Assembly (NCBI GenBank): GCA_024760905.1
Contig: CM045735.1
Coordinates: 24,167,249-24,231,248, forward strand
Direction of reading: 5' to 3'
DNA: 64,000 nucleotides
Source of the DNA: Plotosus lineatus
Taxonomy: Eukaryota; Chordata; Actinopteri; Siluriformes; Plotosidae
The notes below the pieces were generated by a model. That model worked only from the letters and a program-made list of their open reading frames with translations. It was not told where the DNA came from and searched no databases. This document shows positions 11,668-22,971 of this stretch, piece by piece; position 1 is the stretch's first letter, and each line of letters opens with the position of its first letter. Both the position numbers and the translations under genes were made by a program.

Positions 11668-14219
11668 GCATTCACAGTCTGCTGAAGATGCTCAGGAAAA
11701 CAACAAATCAATCAGTAAAAGCCTAGACACATGACCAACATTATCTCCAGCACCCCATGACTTATTTGTCTAACCATGAAGACAAGGTACAATAGTCCAG
11801 CTATATCTCTTTTTAAAAAGTGTAAAGTCCGCATACTTCTCCCTTTAGAACATGTTTAAAGAAGTCATGCTTTTTGAGACCACTGGCTAATGAAATAATC
11901 ATTATTTGATTAAATTGACATGTGAAAAGTGATTTATTATTTATATATTTGATGATTTCATCACGTTCACCATTTTTGTTTGTTGATATTGTTCAATGCT
12001 ATTTGCCTGCCTTAATCTCAGACTCTTGTACACCAAGAAAGGTCCATTCCAAGCAGTGACAATGGCTGATTATCTGAGCAAGGAGAGATACACTGACACG
12101 AAGTACAACAGTTAGATTAAGTACAACTGCTAACCTGTTAGCTCAGGCTCAGTGGAGGAGAGAGATGTTTGCAGAGGTGGATTTTGGATCACATTTATTA
12201 TTACTATTAAACTAGTAGTGATACTACTACTATCAATACAACCATGACTAATAATAATAATAATAAAGTAGTATGCACTTCATGTTTACTGACGTTCTTT
12301 AATGAACAATGGGACAAAGACAATTTCCACTAACTCCCATAGTGTAAACTCTACAGAAACTGATTAAAGATAAAGATTTTAGTGAACGTGGACCGTTCTC
12401 TTATACTTTTCAAAAAGTCCACAGATTTTCAAACAATGCCTTAGGTTTTATATATATATATATCTTTTTTTAGAAAGCACCTTAAGGTGGTAATGGGTTG
12501 AGGATTTCATGAGCGCACAAGTTTAATGAGTGTGTAAAAGCAGTTCAATAAGAACATTTAAGCTGTTATGAATTGGAACTATATTATAAATTACAGAGAG
12601 TCACAGAGCAGCAAGAGACTTACAAGAGCAGTCACCTTTGAAAAAATTATTACTGACTTAAAACCAGTACACAATGTACAGATGGTTGCACTGAGCGCTA
12701 CAATGTTTGATAAATGCATATGTTTGCTTCATAAATATAAATAATAATAATAATAATAGCAAAAAAGACAAAATATGTTGCCAGTCTGTAAAACTCTTTT
12801 GGCATCATACTTTAGCTATTCCTCTTTCCCATCACCTCAATCCCAGTATCCACAAACCCTGTGCTGGTAAAACTGAAGGAGAGAGAAAGTCTAAACAGAG
12901 CAGAGAAATGTGAGCAGTGAGATAAGGGTCACTTTCAATGTGACATTACAGCATTACTGAAACAGAATCAATCGACCTCAACGCTGGTGACGTATACCGC
13001 AGGACCTTAAAAGGATGGACACATCAGTGCTTCTGCGCAACTGGAATGAACCTTGGTCTCAGTTCATTAGGTCCCCAATTCGGCACCCAAACTAAACACT
13101 AACGGAGGCCCAAGCTGCATTTTGAAAACCTCAAATACTTGTGAGAGTTTTTAAACAAAATGTCCAAGGTATTCCAAAAGGTTCATATAATTGTTGACAA
13201 GTAGATTTGAAATATATATTCATTGTGTATTATAGCGTATGTGCGTGATTGCATAAATTAACAAATTAGCTGTGTATGGACAGTACACTAACACAGCGCC
13301 AAAATATTTTTGAAGCCTGTTTTTATTAGTCTGTCACTACTATGGGTCTAAACAATATTAAACACGTTATAATAAAAATAATGTAATGGTTAAAGCATGT
13401 AAAAAATTTTGAATAATACTGATTTAATTTGCTTTTCTTTGTGTTTCTATGTAGTACTGTATATGACTACATAATTAACTCGTAATTACAGATAAAGTGA
13501 TGTTACAAATCACTGCACTCACAGGTATGTGTGCTCAGAGCCCATGTGTCTCTCATTATTCAGAAAAATTAAAAATTAAAGCAAAAAAAATATGTTTTAG
13601 TGCACTCACTGAGCTTCTATTTCTGTGTAGTATATACTAAAACAATTATTTACTTCAGGCTTAATGGATTTCACTAAATTGAATAGCCTTCTTGACATTC
13701 CATTTCAAGGATCATTCAGTGACTTCCACCACACAGTCACTGCATAAATGTTAATTAAACTTTTATGACTTCTCTTTCAAATATGCTTGGCTATTTTAAG
13801 AACTAATACATCTGAATCCTTATTCAAACATACAGTGCACTGAACAGGGTAAATTGCCTAAGGGGTATTTACACACAGAACAGGTATATAAACCACATAG
13901 ACAACCTCAGCTCAGGGTGGAAGCAGCGACACTACCCACCCACTGTGTACAATAGTGCCATTTCCAGCTGTAGTGCTGTTTATGAATGCAGTAGGGGGAG
14001 GAGTTGTGAAAGCCAAATAACACAAACATACCCTCTAAAATTAAATCAAGACTTAATTATTTCTCATGTTATTATATACTCTGACTAGTGTAATCTTTAG
14101 AGAGAGTATACATTTTGTGATGCAGTCATATTTCAGCCATGTGCAAAACTAGAAACCAGAGTTCCATTAGATATCAATACCTTTGTCTCCAAGCTGGCAT
14201 CTAACACAGTTAACGTCTG
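11668..14219. other. Intronic sequence next to cpeb4 exon 1
   Basis: AT-rich, with short (AAT)n runs near 12250 and 12733 and a short TA run near 12450. No coding frame or transposon end was recognised. Confidence 0.45.
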
Positions 14220-14319
14220 GCTAAATGATTGTGAGCGAAAGAGAAAAGCTAACTGCCTCAAACATCCAAAATGGACAATCATACTTGAGTTTAAATTCAT
14301 GTTTCACCCATTTTCCTAG

Positions 14320-14325
14320 ACATAC
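14320..14325 (-). promoter_or_regulatory. cpeb4: 5' splice donor of cpeb4 exon 1
   Basis: On the minus strand the exon ends CAG and the intron begins GTATGT, close to the consensus. After this point the open frame continues only 34 codons, with no CPEB resemblance. The intron is phase 0, since 370 whole codons precede it. Confidence 0.85.
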
Positions 14326-15435
14326 CTGGAAGGGAAAAACATTGTCGTTACGGCCAATGGTCTCATCCATCCATGTCTTGGGGGTGAATGTGGTGCCAGG
14401 ACGGGTGTACTTCTGTGAGGCCGAGTGGTTGTTTGGGAAGGTCTTCTTGAGTGGAGAGATGGAACTGAGTGGATTCACGGCACCATTGAGGCCACGACGG
14501 AAGTCAGCACCTCGAGACCCTCCCCAGCCAGTGCCAGAACCATATGCACCACTACCTGGACTCCAGGATGCAGAAGAGGGTGAGGGTGAGGGACTCGGGT
14601 ATGCACCCCATGGAGAGGGTGGTTTACTCAGGCCACTGGAGAGATGAGGAAGTTGGCCAAAGGTGGCACCACGATGGGGGAAGGGTGGAGGATTATGAGG
14701 GCTTGCTGGGGAGCGACGGTGCTGCTGGTGTTGGAAGTGCGGGTGAGGTGGGGGAGCGTGGTGCTGAGAGACGGCACCAATCTGAGGTGAAAAGCTGCCA
14801 CCAAAGCCTGGGCCTACGTGGTGTGAGAAGTTCTGAAACAGTAGTGGGCCATTGCTAGCCGGGGTGAAGAAACCCACATCCTCATTGACAATAGCTGACG
14901 GAGTTGGTGCAATGGCGGCAGACCAGTTGTTGAAGCTGGTCAAGGAGGATGAGGAAGTACTGGACTGGACAGCCGTGCCCAGACCAGAGGGTTCCTGATA
15001 GTCAAAGGGTGACAGGACAGGGGACTCAAGCCGCATTTTCTCCTTACCATTTGTAACCTCAGACGTGCCATTCTCAGGTTTGCTCTCTTCAGACCGAGCT
15101 TTCTCAAGCTCAGTGATGATACCACCCTCTTGATGCACTGGGGAGAGCTGCTGCTGTTTCTCTTGTGTCTCTTGCAGCTCCTGCTGTTGGGCTTTGGGCT
15201 TGTCAGTGCCCAGATCATCTTGCAGGCTGTTATGGGCTGTGGCCGCTGGAAACAGCCAGGGAGATCCAGCGGTGCTGCCATTTCCGGCTGTGGAGCTGTT
15301 TATGAAAGCAGCAGGGCTCGGTGTTACGTTCTGGTGATGGTGAGGAGGCTGCAAATGTGGGTGAATTCGTACAGGGAAAGCGGACTTGTTGCCAGTGTTG
15401 TTTTGTACCAAGACTCCAAACCCGTAATCCCCCAT
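14326..15435 (-). CDS. cpeb4: cpeb4 exon 1 (N-terminal 370 codons)
   Basis: This is the first coding exon of cytoplasmic polyadenylation element-binding protein 4, which binds U-rich elements in mRNA 3' UTRs and controls poly(A) tail length and translation in the cytoplasm. The start MGDYGFGVLVQ is a CPEB4 hallmark. A His-rich HLQPPHHHQN stretch, a Gln-rich segment (about residues 83-95), SPVLSPFDYQE, FNNWSAAIAP, a Ser/Pro/Gly-rich region, and FRRGLNGAVNPL with SPLKK (from residue 312) follow in family order. The frame ends NVFPFQ at a GT donor. The start is decided by an in-frame TAA directly before the ATG. The exon covers roughly half of a typical CPEB4 (about 730 residues). The two RRMs and the zinc-binding domain are in exons outside the window. 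CPEB2 and CPEB3 share the later motifs but not this start. Confidence 0.95.
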
Positions 15436-16539
15436 TTATGTTTTCCAGTTAAGACTGCCACACGGTATTCTTATCCTGAAAGAAATCAAAATGGATCAGT
15501 TAATTTCGGAAAGAACAGCTCGGACGCTTGATCCACATCGACATAATTAATATAAAAAAGTGAATTCACTCGGAAATAGTCATATTAAATCTAATCCCGA
15601 AGTGTAGATATTATTTATTCACAGACCGTTTTATTGAAATCTGCAGGTTGCTCGTGCCTCGTAGCTCTAATTATAGGCGCGTGACGTCTCTGCTCCTGTT
15701 AGCAACCGGCTAACTGTTTCGACCCGGCAGCTAGACTCGACTAGCTTGCTAATAGGCTAGCTGAACAGAAAAGGCCAAACCACGAAACCTCGCTGCCAAT
15801 ACTAAAACCCGTTATTATTGTCCTTTAAGATGACACATCTACAAAAAGAATACTTGCAGCGTTAACGGTCCTGAGATATTTCTTCCTTTTTGTCAGAAAA
15901 CGACGTTGGTTCTCTCACGAGCTCAGAAAATGATGACGTCTTCTAATTTCACAGGCATTTCGTAGCAAGATTTTTATTACCAGTGCTTAAAACAGTGCGT
16001 GTTTCGTAATAAAATGAAAGAATGAGAAACAGGCTGCTGACACAGTGATGATAAAAGTAAATGATTAAATTAATTTTTCACCTTACTGGATACCCTTGAT
16101 CCCAGGCGATGTCTGTAAGAGGATCCGCTCCAATGCGACAGCTGCAGAATATTCTGTGCCTCTTAAATGACAACTTGATTTATGTCACTTGTTAATCAAA
16201 ACAGGTCTTTTGTGTCTTCCCAGAGTCTGGCTTAGCGTCAGGTTCCCAGATATTTCTCTCTGGTCTTGACGTGTCCTGTCGTCTCAATGACACAGCCCTT
16301 CTGTTCGCTAGCAGGCTGCTAACCTCAGGCTTCAACTGAATGACGTTACGTCATTGAATGAACAATATAAAGAGTTTAGTTCGGTTTTACTCATGAGCTG
16401 TAGTGAAATTCATCGATGGTTTCATTGTTTGAATGCTTCCTTGATTTTTGAGGCAGCGGTCTCTCTCCCTTCCTGCTTCGCCACTGCTGTCCGTCTCTCT
16501 CACCACAAATCTGCCGTTACCAAAATGACAAGGAGACTG
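15436..16539 (-). promoter_or_regulatory. cpeb4: Presumed cpeb4 5' UTR
   Basis: About 1.1 kb between the ATG and the promoter-like cluster, without interspersed repeats, as expected for a long, conserved leader. TGACGT motifs occur near 15684 and 15934 (both TGACGTCT) and in the palindrome at 16339-16355. I saw no clear intron in it. The transcription start is inferred, not shown. Confidence 0.5.
16339..16355. promoter_or_regulatory. Palindromic CRE-like site
   Basis: AATGACGTTACGTCATT is a perfect 8+1+8 palindrome with two overlapping TGACGT half sites, a plausible bZIP (CREB/ATF or PAR-type) site close to the inferred cpeb4 start. Binding is not shown by sequence alone. Confidence 0.5.
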
Positions 16540-16690
16540 GTCGCAAGACACTTCCGGCAAGAACCCCGCCCCATTATCTACAACTCCTCCTACAATCGAC
16601 ACGAGACGTGCTATTAGCCACACACTAGTTTCTTATTGGTCAGACCAGAAGGTAGCTGCGCCCATCCTTTGCTATATAATGAGGACCACG
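16540..16690 (-). promoter_or_regulatory. cpeb4: Likely cpeb4 core promoter
   Basis: On the minus strand, in order of transcription: ATTATATAG (about 16671-16679), a CCAAT box in ACCAATAAG (about 16634-16642), GGGGCGGGG GC box (16565-16573), and CCGGAAGTG ETS site (about 16545-16553). This mix of elements in a repeat-free segment just upstream of a long leader is typical of vertebrate promoters. Further GC-rich sequence with a CTCCGCCC motif lies at about 16728-16736. Confidence 0.5.
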
Positions 16691-17417
16691 AATATCTCTC
16701 TGCCCTGTAAGGTCATTTAACGACCGAGGCTCCGCCCTTCCTTCTCAAATCTCCTCCTGGTAAGGTCGCATCGGCCCCTTTCTCTTTAAAGGGAATCGGG
16801 CAGATAAGCTTAAACCAGACATGAGTTGAGCCTATCTATCTATAAGCATATTTTAACTATCTCTTCACCAGTACCAATACTGCCAATCCCTGTATGCATG
16901 GCAGTAGGCATAGTAATGCAAACTGTACTCTATATGGACACCTGACCATTACACCCATATTGTTTTTCTTCCCTGTTGCCCCAAAGCTGGACCCACAAAG
17001 TTGTAAAGAATATCACTGTGTGTTGGAGCATTGTGATGTGGATGATGCCCAAGATACCTGGGAAATAATTCAGTTGGCCCACCCAAACCCCAGAGGATGT
17101 ATTGTGAAAAAATTGAATAACTGTACATCAGGTCTCCTTATCTAGCATCCATACCTGACTTCATTAATGTCTTGCAGCTGAATTAACAAATATCCAGTCA
17201 TGTTTCAAACTCAAATAGAAAACTTTCCTAGAAGAAAATTATGAGAGGAAACAGGCTAAATTTGGAACAGGGTGTTCAAAAACACATAGAGATGTAATGT
17301 CACGTGTTATCAAAGGTTTGGCCTTATACAGTATTGTAATATTTAGATTTAGGCATTGCCTAAAATCTCCCGATAGCGTCTGATTGATGTCCTTGGTTTT
17401 TTTTTGTTTGTTTGTTT
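16691..17417. other. Upstream flank of cpeb4, nothing else recognised
   Basis: The first 110 bases are GC-richer and may still be promoter. After about 16810 the sequence is ordinary AT-rich DNA. An 83-codon frame at 16894-17145 has no resemblance I can name. Confidence 0.4.
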
Positions 17418-17792
17418 AATATACTGTATTAATCCAGGGGTCATTGAATCGCATGTTTGATATGGCATAGGTTTTTACTTCGGACTTCTTCCTGACACAA
17501 CCCTTTAGCAAGGGGCAGAAACATGCTGACGGCTTTGCAGCTACTCTTTACGAAAGTCAGTAATGGTTCTTTTACATGCCTCACGCCATAGACAGTGAGA
17601 GACATGGTTGGCCTTTGATAACCCAGTTAGCTGCGGGGGTTAGTCACAACCTTGTGGAGAGTGGGACTCGAACCCCCAACCTTAGGATCAGCGATCCAGC
17701 GCCCTGTACCACCAGGCTACCACTGCCACAATATACTGTATTAACCCCATGATGGAAATTATTACCTCTGCATTTAACCCATCCAAAGTGAG

Positions 17793-17854
<62 letters not shown>

Positions 17855-18060
17855 AACACACACACTTGAAGCAGTGGGCTGCCACACACACTGAGGGCAT
17901 CCAGAGAGAAATTGGGTGCCTTGTTTAAGGGCGCTTAAACCATTTATGGTTTAGGTGCTACTCACTCTCCCATGACCACAATCAGGAATCAAACCAGCAA
18001 CCTTTTGGCCCCAACCATTACCCATCATGTATCATCATCAACCATTAGGCTAGGTGCCCA
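17418..18060 (-). repeat. (CA)n-bearing dispersed fish repeat, split by a SINE
   Basis: The repeat begins with AATATACTGTATTAA at 17418 and resumes after the SINE at 17730 with the same 15 bases, then CATTTAACCCATCC, a CA run (about 17794-17868) and a tail with AATCAGGAATCAAACCAGCAACC and an AACCATTAGGCTAGG end. This layout resembles a common teleost repeat in which a tRNA-like segment flanks a CA microsatellite. Confidence 0.5.
17433..17729 (-). mobile_element. tRNA-SINE family 1, RTE-type tail (truncated tail)
   Basis: Reversed, it reads tRNA-like head with B box GGGTTCGAGTCCCACTC, the common body (AACTGGGTTATCAAAGG, CATGTAAAAGAACCATTACT), then AGGGTTGTGTCAGGAAG, which belongs to the RTE 5' UTR. 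It is flanked by a perfect 15-bp duplication (17418-17432 and 17730-17744). Confidence 0.85.
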
Positions 18061-18439
18061 GGGCTTGGTTTTCTTTTCCGTGCCTTTCCTTTCACTACAT
18101 GAGTCCCATGAACATTGTCTCACCTGTCTTGTTAGTTTATTCATTTATAGAGCTTGTGTTCTGTCAAGCTTCTGATTTTGTTTTTTTTCCCCCCACAAAC
18201 ATATATTTACCAGCAAGTCTCATTGCCTGAGTTAGATTGTGTGGTTTTATTCTGAGTTTATGCTATGGTGTATGAGCCTGTATCTTTTGGTTCCAGTTCC
18301 ATTATTTATAATAAATTGTTTTTTTATTGCTGCTTGATATCATGCAAGTCCGCAATACATAACAGCCAATCAGCATCAACTCAGTGATGCAACAGCCTTA
18401 GTATTGGTTGTTATGATACATCTCTAGGATGCTCCTGAA
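18061..18439. other. Intergenic, nothing recognised
   Basis: May include the 3' UTR of the LINE fragment that starts at about 18440, whose end I cannot place. Confidence 0.4.
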
Positions 18440-20130
18440 CACATCATCAGTGATGTAACCTGAGGTCCTCGGATGTTTCGGGTCTTTCAACATCAGACAC
18501 CCTCGCCCAGGCGACCCAGCCATGGTTGATCAGACCCGACTTGTGTTCAGGTGGCTTTTGCTTTCCATGGATCTCCTCTCCTAATCCACAGCCATCTCGA
18601 GGCTTTCTCTGCTTCCTCAGTGATCCTCTTGATGGCTCTTCTCCTCTCCATCCCCGTAATGCCCAGCACACTCAAGGTTTTATAGAGTGATTGGCCTGCG
18701 AACCCTCTGCAGCCAACCTCGATGGGCATACACTGTGCCTTCCAGCCCTGCTTACGGCAGCCTACGACCAGATCTTCATATTTGGTCTTCTTTCTCTCAT
18801 GGGCCTCATCCAGTCGGTCCTCCCATGGCACGGTGAGCTCCATCAAGATGATGCTCTTTGTCTCCTTTGACACCAGAAGGATGTCTGGCCTCAGGGTGGT
18901 TGAGACAATACACTGGGGAACTTGAGTTGTTTCTCCAGGTCAACAGACAGCTGCCAGTCTTTTGCGGCTGCCAGTAGCCCCGATGGGTTCCTGGCTCCTG
19001 CGGTTTTCCCAACTTCTCACCCGCCTTCACAAAGGTGATCAACTGAGTGGTGGGGCAGGACCGTCTGCTGCTTTTGCTGATTCCCATGCTGATGACTTCC
19101 GCAATGGGTTTCAGAACCTGGTTGTGGCGCCAGGTGTACCGCCCCTGCCCAAGGGCTACTGGACAGCAGCTCAGAATGTGCTCCAACGTGCCTCTGCCTG
19201 GGCACTGCGGGCAGTTGGGAGACTCTATTCTACCCCAAATGGAGAGGTTTGATGGACTGGGCAGAATGTTATAGACCGCTTGGACAAGGAACTTTATTCG
19301 GTGCGGCTCTGCCCGCCAAAGCTCTGCCCATGTGACTTTTCGTTCCATGGCCTGCTCCCACCTTGTCCAGGCACCCTGCTGCCTTAGGCCGACTGCTCTG
19401 CTGCTCCTCCTCTCCTCCACTTCTGCCCTCACCTCCTCCTGCACCAATCGCCGTCTCTCCTTCCCCTTGGCCTTCTCATACTGTGGCGTTGTACATGTTC
19501 CCAGACCAGCCCTACTGTGGGTCACTGCTCCGACCAGGGCTCTGTGTCGTATCCGCAATTCAGCGTGTGTGACAGCTTCATCGGCTCTCCACTTCCTCCC
19601 GGTTTTCACTCTGACCCCTGCCTGGGCCACCTTAGGGTCGCTGGAGTCCCGGTACATCATCACTTCTCTTGCCTTTGTCACCTTAAACTCCTCCTCTAGT
19701 GATCTCAGAGGCAGTTGGAGCTTGGTGTTGCGTCCATAGAGAGCGATGCTACTAAGACTCCTAGGCAGACCCAGCCACCTCCTGAGGAAACTGCTAACCT
19801 TCCTCTCTAGGCCCTCCACGATCGAAATTGGAACCTCGAAGATGAGTAGAGGCCACAGCACTTTGGGCAGGATGCCATGTTGATAAATCCAGGCCTTGAA
19901 CTTCCCGGGTAGCCCAGACCGGTCCACTGTTGTCACCAGCTCTCCAGCTCCTGACAGGTTTCTTGAATGGATGCTGAATCCTTAAGGCTGCTGTTGAACA
20001 CCTTGCCAAGACTCTTCACTGGTTTTTCAGAGACAGTTGGGATTGGTGCCCCACCGATGCTGAAGCGGAACCTGTCGGATGGGTTTCCTGTGGTGGGCAC
20101 ATACGAAAACTGAACAAGTAAACACAGGAC
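18440..20130 (-). pseudogene. Truncated LINE: RT C-terminus, zinc knuckle, restriction-like endonuclease
   Basis: On the minus strand the frames give, in order, the end of a reverse transcriptase (GGAPIPTVSEKPVKSLGK near 20040), a thumb-like region (KAWIYQHGILPKVLWPL), a CxxC-x7-H-x3-C knuckle (CPQC through HILSC, about residues 242-257 of the 376-codon frame at 18806-19936), RYTWRHNQVL, and then LRPDILLVS with MELTVPWED (18800-18900). A zinc knuckle, RH motif, RPD and ELTVPW is the order seen in the restriction-like endonuclease of R2, NeSL and Hero-type non-LTR elements. At least three frameshifts separate these blocks and the 5' half with the RT active site is absent, so it is dead. The exact clade is not decided. 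Confidence 0.75.
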
Positions 20131-20730
20131 AACCATCCAAGCCATATTCCATGCCCATAGTGTTCCACATTTGACCTGTGCACTGAAATTATCAGCATTA
20201 ATAATAGATAAAATCATATAGTGCACAAATTAAAATCTGCTAGTGTGTAAGTTGTTTTACAGTGTGTGAGTTATTTTTACAGTTTTGACATTGCATATAA
20301 TAATTTCTGAAATGCTTTGTGTACAACGCTTAAAAGTATTTAAGTGTGCTAATTTTAATTTATATTAAGTGGTTGGAACTGCAAAAGAGGCCAAACTTCT
20401 GTTTGTGCCCTTCTGTTATATTTTGCACAAAATGGATTGATTTCCATGCCACTAAATCTGATGGTTCAGAGTAGAAAGACTAGGAAGGACAGGGATTCCA
20501 TGCACAACAGCTGTGTTCACAGGCAGAGATTTCATTAGGTTCTAAAACTGCCACCAGTGCTGCTATTTCCGGAATGGTATGTTGGAAATGCCATGCTAGG
20601 CTCTTAACATAGCATGTTGGCTGCATTTTTTTTTGGTGCATAGACAATGTGTATGAAATAAGGTCAGAGTCATGAAAATTTATAGATACATAGTAAAGAA
20701 TGAAAACTTAGGAAAAGTGGAATGATTACT
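20131..20730. other. Intergenic, nothing recognised
   Basis: AT-rich sequence between the LINE fragment and the next SINE. Confidence 0.4.
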
Positions 20731-21356
20731 ATCAGTTCATTTTCTGTAACCGCTTCATCCTAACTAGGGTCACGGGGAGGCTGGTGCCCATCCCAGCCAA
20801 CTCGGGGCGAGGGAAGAGTACACCCTGGACAGCTCACCAGGCCATCGCAGGGCGGAAACACGCTGACGGCTTTGCAGCCTACTCTTGTCGAAAGTCAGCA
20901 ATGGTTCTTTTACATGCCTCACACCAGAGACAGTGAGAGACATGGTCGGCCTTTGATAACCCAGTTAGCTGCACTGGGGGGGGACAGTGACAACCTTGTA
21001 GAGCAGGGGTGTCAAACTCGTGCCAGAAAGGGCCATGTGGCTGCAGGTTTTTGTTTCAACCAAGCAGCAGCACACCTGACTTTGCTCATTTAATCAACTG
21101 AGTTGAGTGTTCAGGCAGTTGATTGGTCAGTCTCTGTACAGAGCACACAGATTGACCAATCAGCGGCCTGAAGACTCAGATGAGTTGATTAAATGAGCAA
21201 AGTCGGGTGTGCTGCTGCTTGGTTGAAACAAAAACCTGCAGCCACATGGCCCTTTCTGGCACGAGTTTGACACCCCTGTTGTAGAGAGTGGGACTCGAAC
21301 CCCCAACCTTTGGATCAGCGATCTAGCACCTTATACCACTAGACCACCACTGCCCC
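20731..21356 (-). mobile_element. tRNA-SINE family 1, L2/V-SINE-like tail, with nested MITE
   Basis: Reversed: head TGGTCTAGTGGTATAAGGTG and B box GGGTTCGAGTCCCACTC, then the common body, then the tail with CCTGCGATGGCCTGGTGAGC, CAGGGTGTACTCT and CGGTTACAGAAAATGAACTG. A hAT MITE (21004-21278) is inserted between head and body and duplicated 8 bp of the SINE, so the SINE is the older of the two. Confidence 0.9.
21004..21278. mobile_element. hAT MITE, almost fully palindromic
   Basis: Ends CAGGGGTGTCAAACTCGTGC and its inverted copy. The two halves pair along about 137 bp each with few differences. The 8-bp duplication TTGTAGAG lies at 20996-21003 and 21279-21286. No coding capacity. The CAGGGGTGTCAAACTC end is a familiar hAT (Charlie-type) terminus. 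Confidence 0.9.
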
Positions 21357-22680
21357 ATTGAAGGCTTCCATGCGAAACTTTCAAGCTCAGTTGCTTGTTG
21401 TGTCATACCCGAGGGCTGATTACTATCATTTAAATAAAAAAGTATGCATTATTTACTTTATACATATTCATCAATGCACTGCAATAATTCTACTCGAGTG
21501 TATTGCATGTATTTCTACATTTTTTGTGTTCTCTCTGAATTAACCACAAAGTGTGTGATTGCTGAGTTTAATAGTCACCTTATTAAAACTCACAATTAAT
21601 AGACCAACCATTACTGCCAGTCTATATCACATACCACTGTGTAATTTCCTCCAAGCCAGTGCCAGCAGAGATTAATCATTCTTTGTAATGACTGAAGGAT
21701 GGCTATTTGAAATCCATATTTCTCCAGGGCTAGAATGCATATGATATGTATGGAATGCAAGAAATTCCACTAAATCACATAGTTCTTTCCTTTTAGATTC
21801 AGGAACATCTTTTTACACCAACCCACCTGGAATACTTCTATGCAAACATATGCAGATGTTAAAGCATATTTACATGCATCTGGACTATTTGAATACGTAA
21901 GCTTGGTGATATGGGGCTTGAAATGTTTGCATTGTTGTTTTCATAGCCACATTCCTTCACTGCAGATGCAGCTTTGTTTTTCGTGTGGTTGTGGAGACAG
22001 AGCAACTATGAAAACATTCATTTCAAATTTACCCATTTGTACCTAAGGAATAATTATGGTGTGATAAGCTTTTGAAGAAAGGAAAATAAGTACGTGATAA
22101 TCCCACATCCTTCTGGCTTGTACCATTTTGATTTGTGTAGCTTAAAATATTAACAAAGAATACATGCAGAAAAACAATACATATCAAACAGCACCAGATC
22201 ATTTTTCTGCTTTCAACAGCCACTACCATCATTCAGCCAAAGTGAGGAGGTGAGCCAGAATGGCTGCCCTGCAGGTAACATTTCCTATCCTGCTGCAACG
22301 GAGATAGCATTATGTTAATCACTTAATCATCTAGTGTTTCCAGAAGCTCAGTATATGGAGTCCTGAAGTGTTTTCTTTTATTTATTTCTAGAGGTTTCTG
22401 AACTGGGTCACTAACACTTAAAAGTTATAATATTCATCTATCTGGCTAAATCTGAACTCGCACACATTTTTCTCTGTATGTTTTTTCTCCCAGAAGTCCC
22501 TGAGGGACACACTCCCAATTAAGCCAAAGAGTTAGAATTGCTTTTCTTGTTTGTAAAAGGGACTGTGGCTCAGCTTGTGAGTTTCAGAGAGGCATTGGTG
22601 ATTTCATTAGTCCTCTGGGTCTGCTGAAGAATAGATGAATGATAAAGCAGCAGCTGGATATGTGCGTGACTGTGTGAGTA

Positions 22681-22681
<1 letters not shown>
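21357..22681. other. Intergenic, nothing recognised
   Basis: Short chance frames only. Confidence 0.4.

Positions 22682-22716
<35 letters not shown>
22682..22716. repeat. (GT)n microsatellite
   Basis: Simple GT run followed by a G tract. Confidence 0.95.
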
Positions 22717-22718
<2 letters not shown>

Positions 22719-22885
22719 GGGGGTGATGCAATCATAAAGAAAACAAAATCAATGAAAAATCAAAGCCTATTTTTTTCCAGCTGATTTGTTGTGATAACTG
22801 TAAAAATAAGTAAATAAAAATTTTTGCTTATTATGACACCTTTTGATCAGACATTGTCAACTCTACTTTGAATGCCACACCTACT

Positions 22886-22887
<2 letters not shown>

Positions 22888-22969
<82 letters not shown>
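22888..22969. repeat. (TA)n microsatellite, left of a SINE
   Basis: About 40 TA units that end exactly at the truncated start of the SINE at 22970. Confidence 0.95.

Positions 22970-22971
<2 letters not shown>

Larger units (their letters stand above)
1..14325 (-). other. cpeb4: Presumed intron 1 of cpeb4 (partial)
   Basis: The only recognisable cpeb4 exon ends in a GT donor at 14325 on the minus strand, so everything to its left is read as intron 1 until an exon 2 is found. I looked on the minus strand for the conserved segment that follows exon 1 in CPEB proteins and did not see it. Short exons are easy to miss by eye, so this is an inference. The interval is AT-rich and carries the mobile elements listed separately. 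Confidence 0.55.

Noticed and set aside
1..14325. cpeb4 exon 2 and later exons
   Set aside because: Looked for the conserved segment following exon 1 on the minus strand and for RRM-like frames. None seen.
14225..15531. Plus-strand open frames opposite cpeb4 exon 1
   Set aside because: They arise from GC-rich codon composition of the true minus-strand exon, with no family resemblance.
16894..17145. 83-codon frame upstream of cpeb4
   Set aside because: No family match and no promoter or splice signals. Kept only as part of the flank.
18962..19739. Plus-strand open frames
   Set aside because: They are antisense shadows of the LINE endonuclease/RT frame on the minus strand.
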